A DNA stretch of 64,000 nucleotides from Aptenodytes patagonicus. Taxonomy: Eukaryota; Chordata; Aves; Sphenisciformes; Spheniscidae. The stretch is taken from contig NC_134961.1 in NCBI RefSeq assembly GCF_965638725.1, positions 2,852,001 through 2,916,000 of the forward strand. Reading direction: 5' to 3'. This document shows, in pieces, positions 47,801 to 57,000 of this stretch. The notes under the pieces are model-generated. The model did no database searches. It worked only from the letters and a program-made list of their open reading frames with translations, and was not told the DNA's origin. The translations under genes and the position numbers were made by a program. Position 1 is the stretch's first letter; every line of letters starts with the position of its first letter.

Positions 47801-50800
47801 GAAATAATTTTCCAAAGGTTATTGTTGAGTTTTGATAACTCTGTTTTTCAACTGGAAGTGCTGTAGGAGACCTCTACCTCCATTGCCTTGCCACTGGCAG
47901 CAAGGGCCTCCAAGGCCACTGACTTAAAACTGGCTGCATTTTTCTTGTCCTCTGTTTCACAAACTCTTCTTTGCCTCATTAAAGAAATCATTAAAGAAAT
48001 CCGGGGGGGTAGTTACTCAGGGTGAAATTAAACCTTAAGTGAGAAGGGCATTCGCACAGCAGAGCATCTCTTATCTCACAGCCACATAAAGAACCACAGA
48101 AAGGCAAAGTTTGCCCACAGAGCATTAGAGCTGCTGTCCGTGTTGGGGAAAACAGAATTTTCCTTCTTGGCAAAGTCCCCACTGTCTCTACTCCCTTGAC
48201 AGCTCTCTGTAAAGCCTTTAAACATCTGAGGACAGCAGACAGGCGTGTCCTTGGACCTCTAGCCTAGCCTGAGGGCAACTCTCTGGGAGCAAGGCAGCAT
48301 TTGTGATGGTTGTGATGTGAACAGTGAATGCGTTCAGGTGAAGCACCCACTGCCCGAGTCCCCCATGGTCATGGCCAGACACCTCTGTGCCGAGGCTGGC
48401 ATCTCAGACCTCAGCCCAGGGTGGGGCATCAGAGTAGAGTCCTAGTGACAGAGCGTGTCTTCACTCCTGTAGGGAAATAAATGGAGAGACGGGCAGAAAA
48501 ATCATGTGTTGGTCTTTGTTCCTAGGTCACTCGGTGGCTAATCTCTCTCAGGCTGAGGAGGCTGTGCAGCATGGCGCTACCTTCATCACTCACCTCTTCA
48601 ATGCCATGTTGCCGGTGAGTAGCCGAGGGCACTTGCCCTGCGCTGGTATTGCTTTTGGTGCTTGCCCTCCTGCTCCCCACAGATGCATATTCTCCCCAGC
48701 TTGTTTCGTAACAGGCCTTGCACTGAGGTTTCAGCACTGAACCTCTGGCTTCACATTTCTACTGCCTGATCTAAAAGAGAGTCAAGGCTGTATCAGACTC
48801 TTGAAATTCGAGGAAATGCCCAGATTTGTCTGGTAAAAGATGGAGAACCTAGCTGCCAGGCGCTGTTTGATAGAGATGGTAGCTGCGTCCCCTGATGGGA
48901 AGGGTCTCAGCCCACAAGTCCTGGTGATGCTCCACAGCTGGTCCTCTCTCCCCTCGGGCAGTTCCACCATCGTGACCCTGGGATCGTGGGACTGCTGACA
49001 AGTGACAAGATTCCTGCTGGGCGGAGAGTCTTCTACGGCATGATCTCTGATGGCATCCACACCAATCCCGCCGCCCTACGAATCGCCCACCGAGCCCACC
49101 CCAAAGGTGAGCCATGTCGGGCCCACGCAGCGTCACCAGCCATCCCGAGCACTGTGCCATCTCCCACAAAACACTCACGCAAGTGCTGTGGCATGCTGCC
49201 CTCACTGCCTGAAACAGGTCACAGCCATGTGTGCTGATCCACCAGCCCTCTTGCTTCGGTCGGATGTGGCTAGAGACGCTTTGGCCCCTTTCTGGGAGGA
49301 CCAGCATGGCGCAGCGCTCGGAGCTGCAGCAAGGTCGGCTGCAAAGCTAACGCAGCCTCTTTCCTTGCGTTCCTCAGGCCTGGTGCTGGTGACGGATGCG
49401 ATTGCTGGCATGGGGCTGGCACCAGGTCGGCACACACTGGGTCAGCAGGTGGTGGAGATCGATGGGCTGAACACCTACATTGCAGGTAAGTGCCGTCCTG
49501 CAAAAGAGCTGGGGCAGCGCTGCCACTCGTGTCTGTTCTGGAGAGCTCAGCACGCCTTGCAGTGCTTGTTGGTTGTGCCACCCTCTTGGGTTTTGGTGCC
49601 TGATCGGTTAATGGCTCTGCAGTGACTTGGCCCTGGGGATAATGAGGCACCTCGTGAAGAGGGGGATTGCCCCATCTTGGTGGAGTGAGGAGGAATCTGT
49701 CAATTTTCAGCTGTCCGCAACACCTTTGAACACCTTGTTGCCCAATGTCATGGATGCTAGATCCCCAGTGGGGTCAGAAAGGACAGAGAAATCCCACAGA
49801 TATTTATTGTCCCTTGTCTTTACTATAACACCACCACTTCTTGCTAACAAATATCCCTAAACTGCAAGCAATTGGAGACTGGGAAGGTATTTCGGAGAAG
49901 GATCATTCCTTTCTCAGTTCCCTTCCTCTGTCTCTGGCAGCAGGTGCCTGCGTTGTGAGCTAGTTTCACCCAGTCCAGCTGGTTTTATGGTGGAGCTGCA
50001 GGGTGACATCCCGGTACATCTCCCTGCGCCACCAACACAGACTCGCTCTCGCCTCACTCTGTCACTCGGCAGCCATGGCTGTGGGCCTTTCAACTCACTC
50101 CTCGTGTGACCCAGGATTTCTACCCCTTTTGGTCACATTATGCTTTCCCACTGCCCCGCTTCTCCTTGCTATGAGTTGTGGGACCTGCGCAGTGCCATCC
50201 CGTTCCTCTCCCAGGTACAAAGACCCTGAGCGGTAGTGTGGCAACCATGGACACATGTGTGCGACACTTCCAAGAAGCCACAGGTAAGTGAGCCTTGTCC
50301 ACAAGGTGTTGCCCCCTACGTTGACTTGGGAAGAGGTCTTGCTCTTGCCAGCTGTGTCCGCTTCACCAGGGAATGTTCCCTCTTGCCCAAGACAATGAGA
50401 AGGGCTGGGATCAGCGGCACTGGCCACAGATAAGCAACTTTTTGAGGGGAGGTTTCATCTTAACCCATAGCACTAATGAGAGGTGAACTCTCCTGCTCCT
50501 TTCTCACAAAGGTGAATGACTTTCCCCTCCCCATACCCTAGGTGTTCAGTTCTCCTCTTCCCGTTATCTCCCGTAGGGATGTTTCCCCTCCCCAGCTCCA
50601 TATGGCTGTGGCGAGGATGTTCTAGCTCAGGTCCCTGCCAGGCCGACAGTTGCCTTAGCCAAGGGGATTTGGGCTGCTCTGGCAATGGGGCTGTTTGTTG
50701 CCCTAATGCCTCCCCCTTCTCTGTTCAAGGGTGCTCAGTAGAGACCGCGTTGGAGGCAGCGTCTCTGCATCCCGCCCAGCTCCTGGGGATTGAACACAAA

Positions 50801-51335
50801 AAGGGGACACTAAATTATGACTCCGATGCAGGTACTGGTATGGGGACAGCAGGTACTGGTATGGAGACAACAGTGTGAGGGCTCCCGGGTGCTGGAGTAA
50901 AGCAGGGGCTGCTGCGAACGCATCTTCATCCCCTGCTTCAGTGGGAGCTGCAGGGAGACTCGCTCTGCCTGGGATTTTCTCTGGGCTTTTGCTTTAGGCT
51001 TTTGCTCCAGTGTTTTTCCCCTTGGATGCTGGTGGTGTTTCGTGAGCCCTTTGGAGAGACCAAAGGGCTCCATGCTCCAGCCAAGCATGGAGCAGAGCCA
51101 CCATAGCACAGATGGCACCACACTGCTGTCTCGCTGCCATGTCTGGGTGGGGAGAAGCTCTTTCCCACAGAGCCCAGCTCCTCCCAGCCAGCTTCAGCTG
51201 CTCCATTTATCTGACGCCTGCTTCCTTTCTCTCTTGTCCGATGCAGATTTCCTGATGCTGAATGATGGTCTGTATGTGCAAGCCACGTACATTGCGGGTG
51301 AGGAAGTCTGGAGACAGGATGCGTTAGGCATGTGA
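44731..51335 (+). CDS. AMDHD2: AMDHD2, N-acetylglucosamine-6-phosphate deacetylase
   Basis: This NagA-family amidohydrolase converts GlcNAc-6-phosphate to glucosamine-6-phosphate plus acetate, feeding amino-sugar salvage and opposing the hexosamine pathway in the cytosol. Eleven coding exons (44731-44813, 45355-45491, 46191-46330, 46706-46760, 47195-47407, 48526-48614, 48962-49106, 49378-49485, 50215-50283, 50730-50831, 51247-51335) total 1230 nt, 409 residues, the same length as human. Metal ligands are E143 in HLEGPF, H211 in LGHSVANL and H232 in THLFNAM; the catalytic aspartate is D294 in [23 protein letters not shown] and [19 protein letters not shown] are further family signatures. The N-terminus ([15 protein letters not shown]) differs from mammals; the ATG context is weak (GCGATGC, purine at -3). 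Intron 3 has a GC donor and exon 10 ends beside a duplicated donor. Every joint keeps phase, so this is an intact gene. Confidence 0.97.
45355..45491 (+). CDS. AMDHD2: AMDHD2 exon 2
   Basis: The acceptor CCCTTCAG ends at 45354 and the donor GTATGG starts at 45492; 137 nt, phase 2 to 1. It runs from [18 protein letters not shown] to [10 protein letters not shown], the entry to the TIM-barrel. The second donor position is less than ideal but the phase fits only here. Confidence 0.95.
46191..46330 (+). CDS. AMDHD2: AMDHD2 exon 3, with GC splice donor
   Basis: The acceptor GGTGCAG ends at 46190. The exon ends CAG with GCAAGT at 46331, a GC-type donor that otherwise matches consensus perfectly. 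140 nt, phase 1 to 0, [10 protein letters not shown] through [14 protein letters not shown]. Confidence 0.94.
46706..46760 (+). CDS. AMDHD2: AMDHD2 exon 4
   Basis: The acceptor TTTCTCTAG ends at 46705 and the donor GTAAGT starts at 46761; 55 nt, [18 protein letters not shown]. The downstream joint restores HLEGP. Confidence 0.95.
47195..47407 (+). CDS. AMDHD2: AMDHD2 exon 5 (metal ligand E143)
   Basis: The acceptor TTTGGGCAG ends at 47194 and the donor GTAAGG starts at 47408; 213 nt, residues 139-210. It contains [19 protein letters not shown] with ligand E143, the helix FQDLLATYG, and the strand VRIVTLAPE. Confidence 0.97.
48526..48614 (+). CDS. AMDHD2: AMDHD2 exon 6 (ligands H211 and H232)
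   Basis: The acceptor TTTGTTCCTAG ends at 48525 and the donor GTGAGT starts at 48615; 89 nt, residues 210-239. Both metal-binding histidines, in GHSVANL and THLFNAM, are encoded by this one exon. Confidence 0.97.
48962..49106 (+). CDS. AMDHD2: AMDHD2 exon 7
   Basis: The acceptor CCCTCGGGCAG ends at 48961 and the donor GTGAGC starts at 49107; 145 nt, residues 240-287. [15 protein letters not shown] and [19 protein letters not shown] are substrate-phosphate and barrel elements. Confidence 0.97.
49378..49485 (+). CDS. AMDHD2: AMDHD2 exon 8 (catalytic D294)
   Basis: The acceptor TTCCTCAG ends at 49377 and the donor GTAAGT starts at 49486; 108 nt. It contains [12 protein letters not shown] with the catalytic D294, then [16 protein letters not shown]. 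Confidence 0.97.
50215..50283 (+). CDS. AMDHD2: AMDHD2 exon 9
   Basis: The acceptor CCTCTCCCAG ends at 50214 and the donor GTAAGT starts at 50284; 69 nt encoding [19 protein letters not shown] and the next residues. The TLSGS turn is conserved in the family. Confidence 0.96.
50730..50831 (+). CDS. AMDHD2: AMDHD2 exon 10
   Basis: The acceptor CTGTTCAAG ends at 50729. The exon is 102 nt, ending GATGCAG before donor GTACTG at 50832. It encodes [19 protein letters not shown] through [10 protein letters not shown]. The donor is weak and is copied 21 bp downstream; see the tandem duplication at 50828-50869. Confidence 0.94.
50828..50869 (+). repeat. 21-bp tandem duplication containing the exon 10 splice donor
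   Basis: Unit 1 (50828-50848) and unit 2 (50849-50869) both read GCAGGTACTGGTATGG then GGACA or AGACA, one mismatch. Each carries CAG|GTACTG, so two near-identical donors lie 21 bp apart. Use of the second would insert seven residues, GTGMGTA, in frame and without a stop. Confidence 0.85.
51247..51335 (+). CDS. AMDHD2: AMDHD2 exon 11 (terminal)
   Basis: The acceptor GATGCAG ends at 51246 after a CT-rich tract. The exon is 89 nt, [19 protein letters not shown] then VWRQDALGM and TGA at 51333-51335. It completes the small beta domain that began in exon 1. Confidence 0.96.
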
Positions 51336-52940
51336 CGCTGGGCTGTCCTGGTGCCCTCCGAGGCTCCCCGGCACTGTGGTTAGCAGCTTTGGTAACCACG
51401 CCACTTCTTTTTTTTTATTTTTTTTTTAATTCCTTCCTGCAACTCCCTTAAAGGAGCCTCATACCAAAGAGCTGCGTTTTCCAGCGCAACCGCTGCTTCC
51501 AGTTACAGCCATGCCTGCAACAAATTTGTTGGTGCTCAGTTGGTGGAGTGGGGAAAGCAGGCAGACCTGTGTTTGGGGAGACTGTCAGTCCCCAGAGTGA
51601 CCTGAAGGACTGCACAGCTGTCCTGCATGGAGTCCCCAGACAGAAGTGCTCCTGTCGACGTCTTACAGCAGTGTGAAAGCTGTCCCAGCCTTTGCACTGT
51701 TTCATACAGCACACACTAACCTGCCCCATGCCCCAGGCAGGCTCAAGCCATTTCCATTCCTCTGCCTGCTGTTTGCCTCGCTCCCAGGCAGCCGTGGCTG
51801 GTTAGACATCAGCTTCCACCAGCTCAGCTCGCAGCTCTTCACGTTAAAAGGTTCCTGTTGTGTCAGCAGAAGTTGAGGATCACGTTCTGATCCCCCGGCA
51901 GTCCCTCTGTCGTGTGTCCTCTGGAGCAAGGCTGTCACAGCTTGCCAACTCGGTGCCATTGTGAGGCTGTGAATCCATGTGGGCTGAATTCTCAGGGCAG
52001 AGATCAAACCCAGGAAAAATGAGGCATTGCTGGTCCTTTGTGCCTTTTCCCTGCATGGGCATTGAGTCCACAGCACGTGGTTTCAGCTGGAGACATGGAC
52101 AGCATCCTGCCACAGAAAGCAATGTTCCTCTTAACTCTTTGTTCTGGCTAGGTGGGTTCTGCAGGCTCTGTGCCCAGCCATACCTCGCAGAGCCTTTGCA
52201 TCGTCTGATGGGTTTGTGCGTCCCTCAGGCCACAGACGGGAAGCTTTTGCTTTAGGGGATGCATCCAGACTGGTAGTGACGGGCTCACAAGCCCTCGGTC
52301 CAACTCAGGGACTGAGGGAGAGGAGAACTGCAGCGGGATTCTGGCCTTTCAAGACAGTTGCTGATAGCTCGTTATTCCCGTGCTCATTATTATCTTCTCC
52401 AATACTTGACTGTCAGCTCTTTTCCTGACACTTGGACACTTCTATGCGAAGACTGATGCTGATTTCAAACCTACTGCAGTCAGAAAAGTCTTGCGATAAG
52501 TCTTAGACAACCTGTGACAAGACTCAAACCAGTTAGATGTTTTTTGTAGTGAGGGGAGGGCTTAGACAAAGGCCAAGTCTTAGCAGGGGTGGAGGCTGTA
52601 AGGCAAGACAAAAGTCTGGTTGGGATTGACAGACGTGTGCCGATTTTTCCAGTACCTTTTTATAACCTTTAACAGCAACATTTTGAAGTGCTTTCCTAGC
52701 ACTTTAGAGCCCTGCTGGAATAACTGGCAGCCTTGGAGAATTTCTAACATCAACAGCCAATGTCAGGAGAAACTATAGCCTCCACGATTTGAAGCATTTG
52801 AAAGAGACATCAAATACTGTGCTGAGAAATGTGACGTGGTACAGCATTACAAGTCTCAGCAGGGGCACTTTTGACTGCTGTTGAAAAAAATCCAAGGGAA
52901 AAAAATGCGTGTGAAACAAGGTGTCTAACTTTTTTTATTT
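51336..52940. other. AMDHD2 3' UTR and flanking sequence
   Basis: No exon is supported. A T-rich block (51408-51428) lies soon after the stop. I find no AATAAA on the + strand before an ATTAAA at 52946, so the 3' UTR may be about 1.6 kb long, or a non-canonical signal is used earlier. Confidence 0.45.
52934..52939 (-). terminator. Minus-strand poly(A) signal AATAAA
   Basis: The minus strand reads GTAAATAAAAAAAG, a canonical AATAAA, eight bases after the stop of the minus-strand frame at 53786-52947, followed by T-rich sequence. A 3' UTR this short would be unusual. Confidence 0.4.
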
Positions 52941-52945
52941 ACAAA

Positions 52946-52951
52946 ATTAAA
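52946..52951 (+). terminator. Candidate AMDHD2 poly(A) signal ATTAAA
   Basis: ATTAAA, extended to ATTAAATAA, in an AT-rich 30-bp patch. It lies seven bases from an opposite-strand AATAAA (52934-52939), so the patch could end transcripts from both sides. Confidence 0.35.
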
Positions 52952-53786
52952 TAATCAAGAGGAAATCTAAAATAGAAATGGAATCAGACCATACCTGTAT
53001 ACGTGTATTACCCTTTTTTTGTCTGCGGAAAACACGCTGTACCCTACCCATGGTGTTGTATGGTGGCGTGGTGTGTATCAGGCTGGGATCCGAGCCGCCG
53101 GTGGCACCGTGGCCCTCGGGCCTCCGCGTCTCGATGGGGACAACGCTGATGTGGGCGCTCCCGAAGGTGCCGTGGGATTTGGTCCTGCCGAGGGAGGCCG
53201 CAGCCGGACAGCCAGCGTGCTGGCGGTGGAAACGTGGCCCAGCAGCTCCCTGTGGGGCTCGGGGAGAGGCGAGCTTGTGGGGGGACAAATGCACCGCGAA
53301 GGTGGGAGCTCGGCTCCTCTGATCCGCCTCCCGCCGAGGCGTCCTCAACCTCGGCTCGCCCAGCTTCGAAGGAAGGCTTTGTGCCTCGGCACCCCGGGCC
53401 TTCACCCGGCCCTCCCTGCGCAGGCCCCGGCGAGGGCAGGCTCTGGAGGGCCGGGCGGGCCGCCGCCGGAGGACGGTGCTGGTGCCGGTGGCCTCGCCGG
53501 GTCTTCCCCCGCGGTTGCCCCGGGCCGAGCGGAGGGGCCGCCCCGGTGGCGGTGGTGGCCCATGGCGGTCTGTGACGAGCCCCTGGCCCCCGGCCGCCAG
53601 CGGGGCCTTTCCCCGTCCCTCGCCGGCGGCTCCGTGCTGGGTGCCGGGGCCCCGAGGGGCGAGGCGGGCCCGGGCTGGCCGCGCTTTCCCCCCGGCGCGG
53701 CGGGCGGAACGGAGGCGCGGGACCCGGGGAGCGGCCGGAGGGGCGGCGGGCGGACCGCTGCGGGGGGAGGCCTTTGGGCGGTGCAC
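52947..53786 (-). CDS. Possible minus-strand gene, unknown product
   Basis: An open frame of 279 codons starts in the CpG island and ends with TAA at 52949-52947. I do not recognise the protein. The first 200 codons are Pro/Arg/Ala/Gly-rich and could be a chance frame in GC-rich DNA. The last 80 codons are different: from GRTKSHGTFGSAHISVVPIE through LIHTTPPYNTMGRVQRVF to RRQKKGNTRIQV the third codon position is nearly always G or C while positions 1 and 2 are mixed, as in a real coding exon. On the minus strand CCTCGGCAG ending at 53194 could be an acceptor and CAG|GTATGG at 52995 a donor, so the true gene may be spliced. It would be divergent from the C8orf33-like gene and convergent with AMDHD2. 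Confidence 0.35.
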   Translation of the reverse strand: MHRPKASPRSGPPAAPPAAPRVPRLRSARRAGGKARPARARLAPRGPGTQHGAAGEGRGKAPLAAGGQGLVTDRHGPPPPPGRPLRSARGNRGGRPGEATGTSTVLRRRPARPSRACPRRGLRREGRVKARGAEAQSLPSKLGEPRLRTPRREADQRSRAPTFAVHLSPHKLASPRAPQGAAGPRFHRQHAGCPAAASLGRTKSHGTFGSAHISVVPIETRRPEGHGATGGSDPSLIHTTPPYNTMGRVQRVFRRQKKGNTRIQVWSDSISILDFLLII

Positions 53787-54040
53787 GGCGGCCGGGCCCT
53801 TCCCGCCTTCATCACCCGGGCCCCGGCGGTTGTCCCGGGCCCGGCCCCGGCGGCCGAGGGGCGGCGCGCAGACCCCGGGCCTCAGTCGCTGGTGCCGTCG
53901 CCGGAGCTCGGGAGCTCACACGCTGTTCCGAGACCGGAGGTGGGCGGCGGCGGAGGGGCCCGGTTTCCTGCCCGTGGCGGCGCGGAGACTGCCCAGCATG
54001 GAGCGGGTAAGAGCTTTGCTCGGCCCCTCTCTGCCCCTTG
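53060..54040. promoter_or_regulatory. CpG island, possible bidirectional promoter
   Basis: About 1 kb of dense CpG and GC sequence ends at the first exon of the C8orf33-like gene on the + strand and covers the 5' part of the minus-strand frame. No TATA box was seen. Long overlapping open frames on both strands (for example 53019-54218 on +) are expected in such sequence. Confidence 0.7.
53998..54006 (+). CDS. C8orf33-like exon 1 (start, MER)
   Basis: ATG GAG CGG is followed by donor GTAAGA at 54007. The start context AGCATGG is strong and the phase-0 end matches the next exon. The frame is open upstream through the CpG island, so a longer N-terminus is possible. Confidence 0.55.
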
Positions 54041-57000
54041 CTTCTGTCCTGAGGCACCCTCTTCTCCACCGGCCCTTTGCCGAGGCACCTTTGTCCAGGC
54101 CCAGGCTCTTCTCCAGCCCGCAGCAGTGCCCCCGGCTCCCGGGAGGTTTTCTTTAAAGGGCTTCCCTGGCCCTTGTGCCTGCCTTTCCCAATTCCTGGTC
54201 ACCTCGTTACTCTGCTAAGGCAAGATTTTTTTCATTTCCTAACGCGTTGTAACGACTTTCTTGTCCACAGGCAGGCTTCTAAGCCTTGCTTTGCAACTGC
54301 TTAGCAGGAGGCATGCAGGGTAAAAATACAGCAAAGGACTTGTGTTTAAAGAGAAATTCTGTGTGTTGCCAGAGCTGTGCTGGAGAGAAGTTTCCTGCTG
54401 TGGAGACGTATTACGCTATAGAATAAGCTTCAGGAAAAATGAGAAATCTTCCATTTGGGGCCTTTAAAAAGGAAGAAGGAGAAAAAAGGAAGAAAACAAT
54501 CTGTGGGAAGTCTTGGCTTGCCAGGAGTGGGTGGCTTACAGCTAGTAAGAGTTTATTGTCTCTAATTTTTGTAATGAAGAGGGCTCATTTGGTGCCCTCC
54601 CAATAGGGAGTATTGCAGGGCTTGTGTCTCACCCTGTGCTGTGTTGGTTTATGGTATAAATTGAGCTGTTACACCACACACCTCAAGTGTAAAGCCAGAA
54701 AAGGGGTTTATGACCTGCTAGTCTGATCTCCCACATAAGAGGGGAGAAGACTTCAGAAAACTCAGTTTTGGAATCAATTTTGCAGGTGAGAGATTTGTGC
54801 TTCTTTTAAACATTGTGCCTTCCCCCATCCCATGTCCAAGGCTCCCCAAGGCACGTTCCAAGATGAGCTGGAGTGGTGCATTTCGCAGCTGGAAGCAAAT
54901 CTCCTTCGCCTCAGCCCAACCCCAAAACAAGGTATGTTGCTTCTCTCGCAGTCTGCAGCCATATTCCAACCTCAGTTCTGATTTAGCAGACCTGGACATT
55001 TTTCTGTTTCTTCTCTCCTATCTGTTTCCTATTCTTGTGTTATGTGGGATTTGTTCTAAATACAAAACAAGATAAAGCATTGAACTTTAAGAACTGTCTG
55101 TCTGGAAGCAGCTTTATCTTTCATTCCTGTGACATTCATTCTCTGTTTTCTGTACTTGTTCTCATGTTCTCATTTCCTCATCTAACAGCTTGTTGTTTGG
55201 TTCTGCTACAGCTCACTTTTGTTTTCCAATCTCAAGGAAATACTGTGTTAGTGCATCTGGCCCTTAAACGCCAGTAGGTTTATTTTTGTGAAGCTTGTTC
55301 CTCATCGTTATTGTTCCAAGGAGAAACTACATGAAAGATAAAATCCTATAAAGTATTTTTCAGAAGATCACACTTTGATCTAGTCAGTCCAACTTGTAAA
55401 TATATGAAGACATGTGTCCTGCTCCTCCTGATGGCTAGTACTTAACATTTAGAGGAGGGGTGTGGCTGCCCTTTGTAAGATGCCTGGATGAGTGGTTGCT
55501 GGTGCACCTGAGGAGGTAGCAGTGATTACTACTTGCCCACACACCATGCTTGAGCATCAGACCATTTTGTTACACCCGGTATCTAGTGTCCAGCAGCAGC
55601 GGGGGAAGGCTGCTCCTGGAGGGGATGCAGGAGCTGAGCACAGTGACAAGGCAAGCACTGGCAAGACTTGGCCAGAAAAGGGCCCATTTGCACAGTATCT
55701 GACCCAGGAGAGCAAAGCAGTACTGCTGATGGTAACCAGGCTCTGCCTGGAGTCCAGATTGCCAGAGGAGTCTGCAGTGATGAGGCAGATCAAAGCTCTA
55801 GCCAGGAATTCAAGTCCATGGATCAGGGTCAAGGTCTGGATCAATGAGATAGAATCATAGAATCATTAAGGTTGGAAAAGACCTCTAAGATCATCGAGTC
55901 CAACCGTCGACCCAACACCACCATGTCCACTAAACCATGTCCCTAAGCGCCTCATCTACACATCTTTTAAATACTTCCAGGGATGGGGACTCAACCACTT
56001 CCCTGGGCAGCCTGTTCCAATGTTTAACTGCTCTTTCAGTAAAGAAATTTTTCCTCATGTCCAATCTAAACCTCCCCTGGCACAACTTGAGGCCATTTCC
56101 TCTCGTCCTGTCGCTTGTTACTTGGGAGAAGAGACCGACCCCACCTCGCTACAACCTCCTTTCAGGGAGTTGTAGAGAGCGATGAGGTCTCCCCTCAGCC
56201 TCCTTTTCTCCAGGCTAAACAACCCCAGTTCCCTCAGCCGCTCCTCATCAGACTTGTTCTCCAGACCCCTCACCAGCCTCGTTGCCCTTCTCTGGACACG
56301 CTCCAGCACCTCGACGTCCTTCTTGTAGTGAGGGGCCCAAAACTGAACACAGTATTCGAGGTGCGGCCTCACCAGTGCCGAGTACAGGGGCACGATCACT
56401 TCCCTACTCCTGCTGGCCACACTCTTTCTGATACAGGCCAGGATGCCATTGGCCTTCTTGGCCGCCTGGGCACACTGCCGGCTCATGTTCAGCCGGCTGT
56501 CGACCAACACCCCCAGGTCCTTTTCTGCCGGGCAGCTTTCCAGCCACTCTTCCCCAAGCCTGTAGCGCTGCATGGGGCTGTTGTGGCCGAAGAGCAGGAC
56601 CCGGCACTTGGCCTTGTTGAACCTCATACAGTTGGCCTCAGCCCATCGATCCAGCCTGTCCAGGTCCCTCTGCAGAGCCTTCCTACCCTCGAGCAGATCA
56701 ACACTCCTGCCCAACTTGGTGTCATCTGCAAACTGACTGAGGGTGCACTCGATCCCCTCATCCAGATCATTGATAAAGATATTGAACAAGACCAGCCCCA
56801 AAACTGAGCCCTGGGGAACACCGCTCGTGACCGGCCACCAACTGGATTTAACTCCATTCACCACAACTCTCTGGGCCCGGCCGCAGCAGTGCTACACATG
56901 AGATCCTCAGCTAAAATAACTCCCAAGTGAGGGAGGGGAGAGGTTCCTCTGAAGCTTTTTCTAGCTCTTTCTTTGTAACAGGTCTTATTAGTGAGTAGGC

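Noticed and set aside
53019-54218. 399-codon + strand open frame through the CpG island
   Set aside because: It is GC-driven, low in complexity, and overlaps long frames on the other strand. Its antisense has the better codon-position bias at 53000-53190. No domain is recognised.
56118-56864. Host gene on the minus strand
   Set aside because: The protein is CR1 reverse transcriptase, so it is part of a mobile element.
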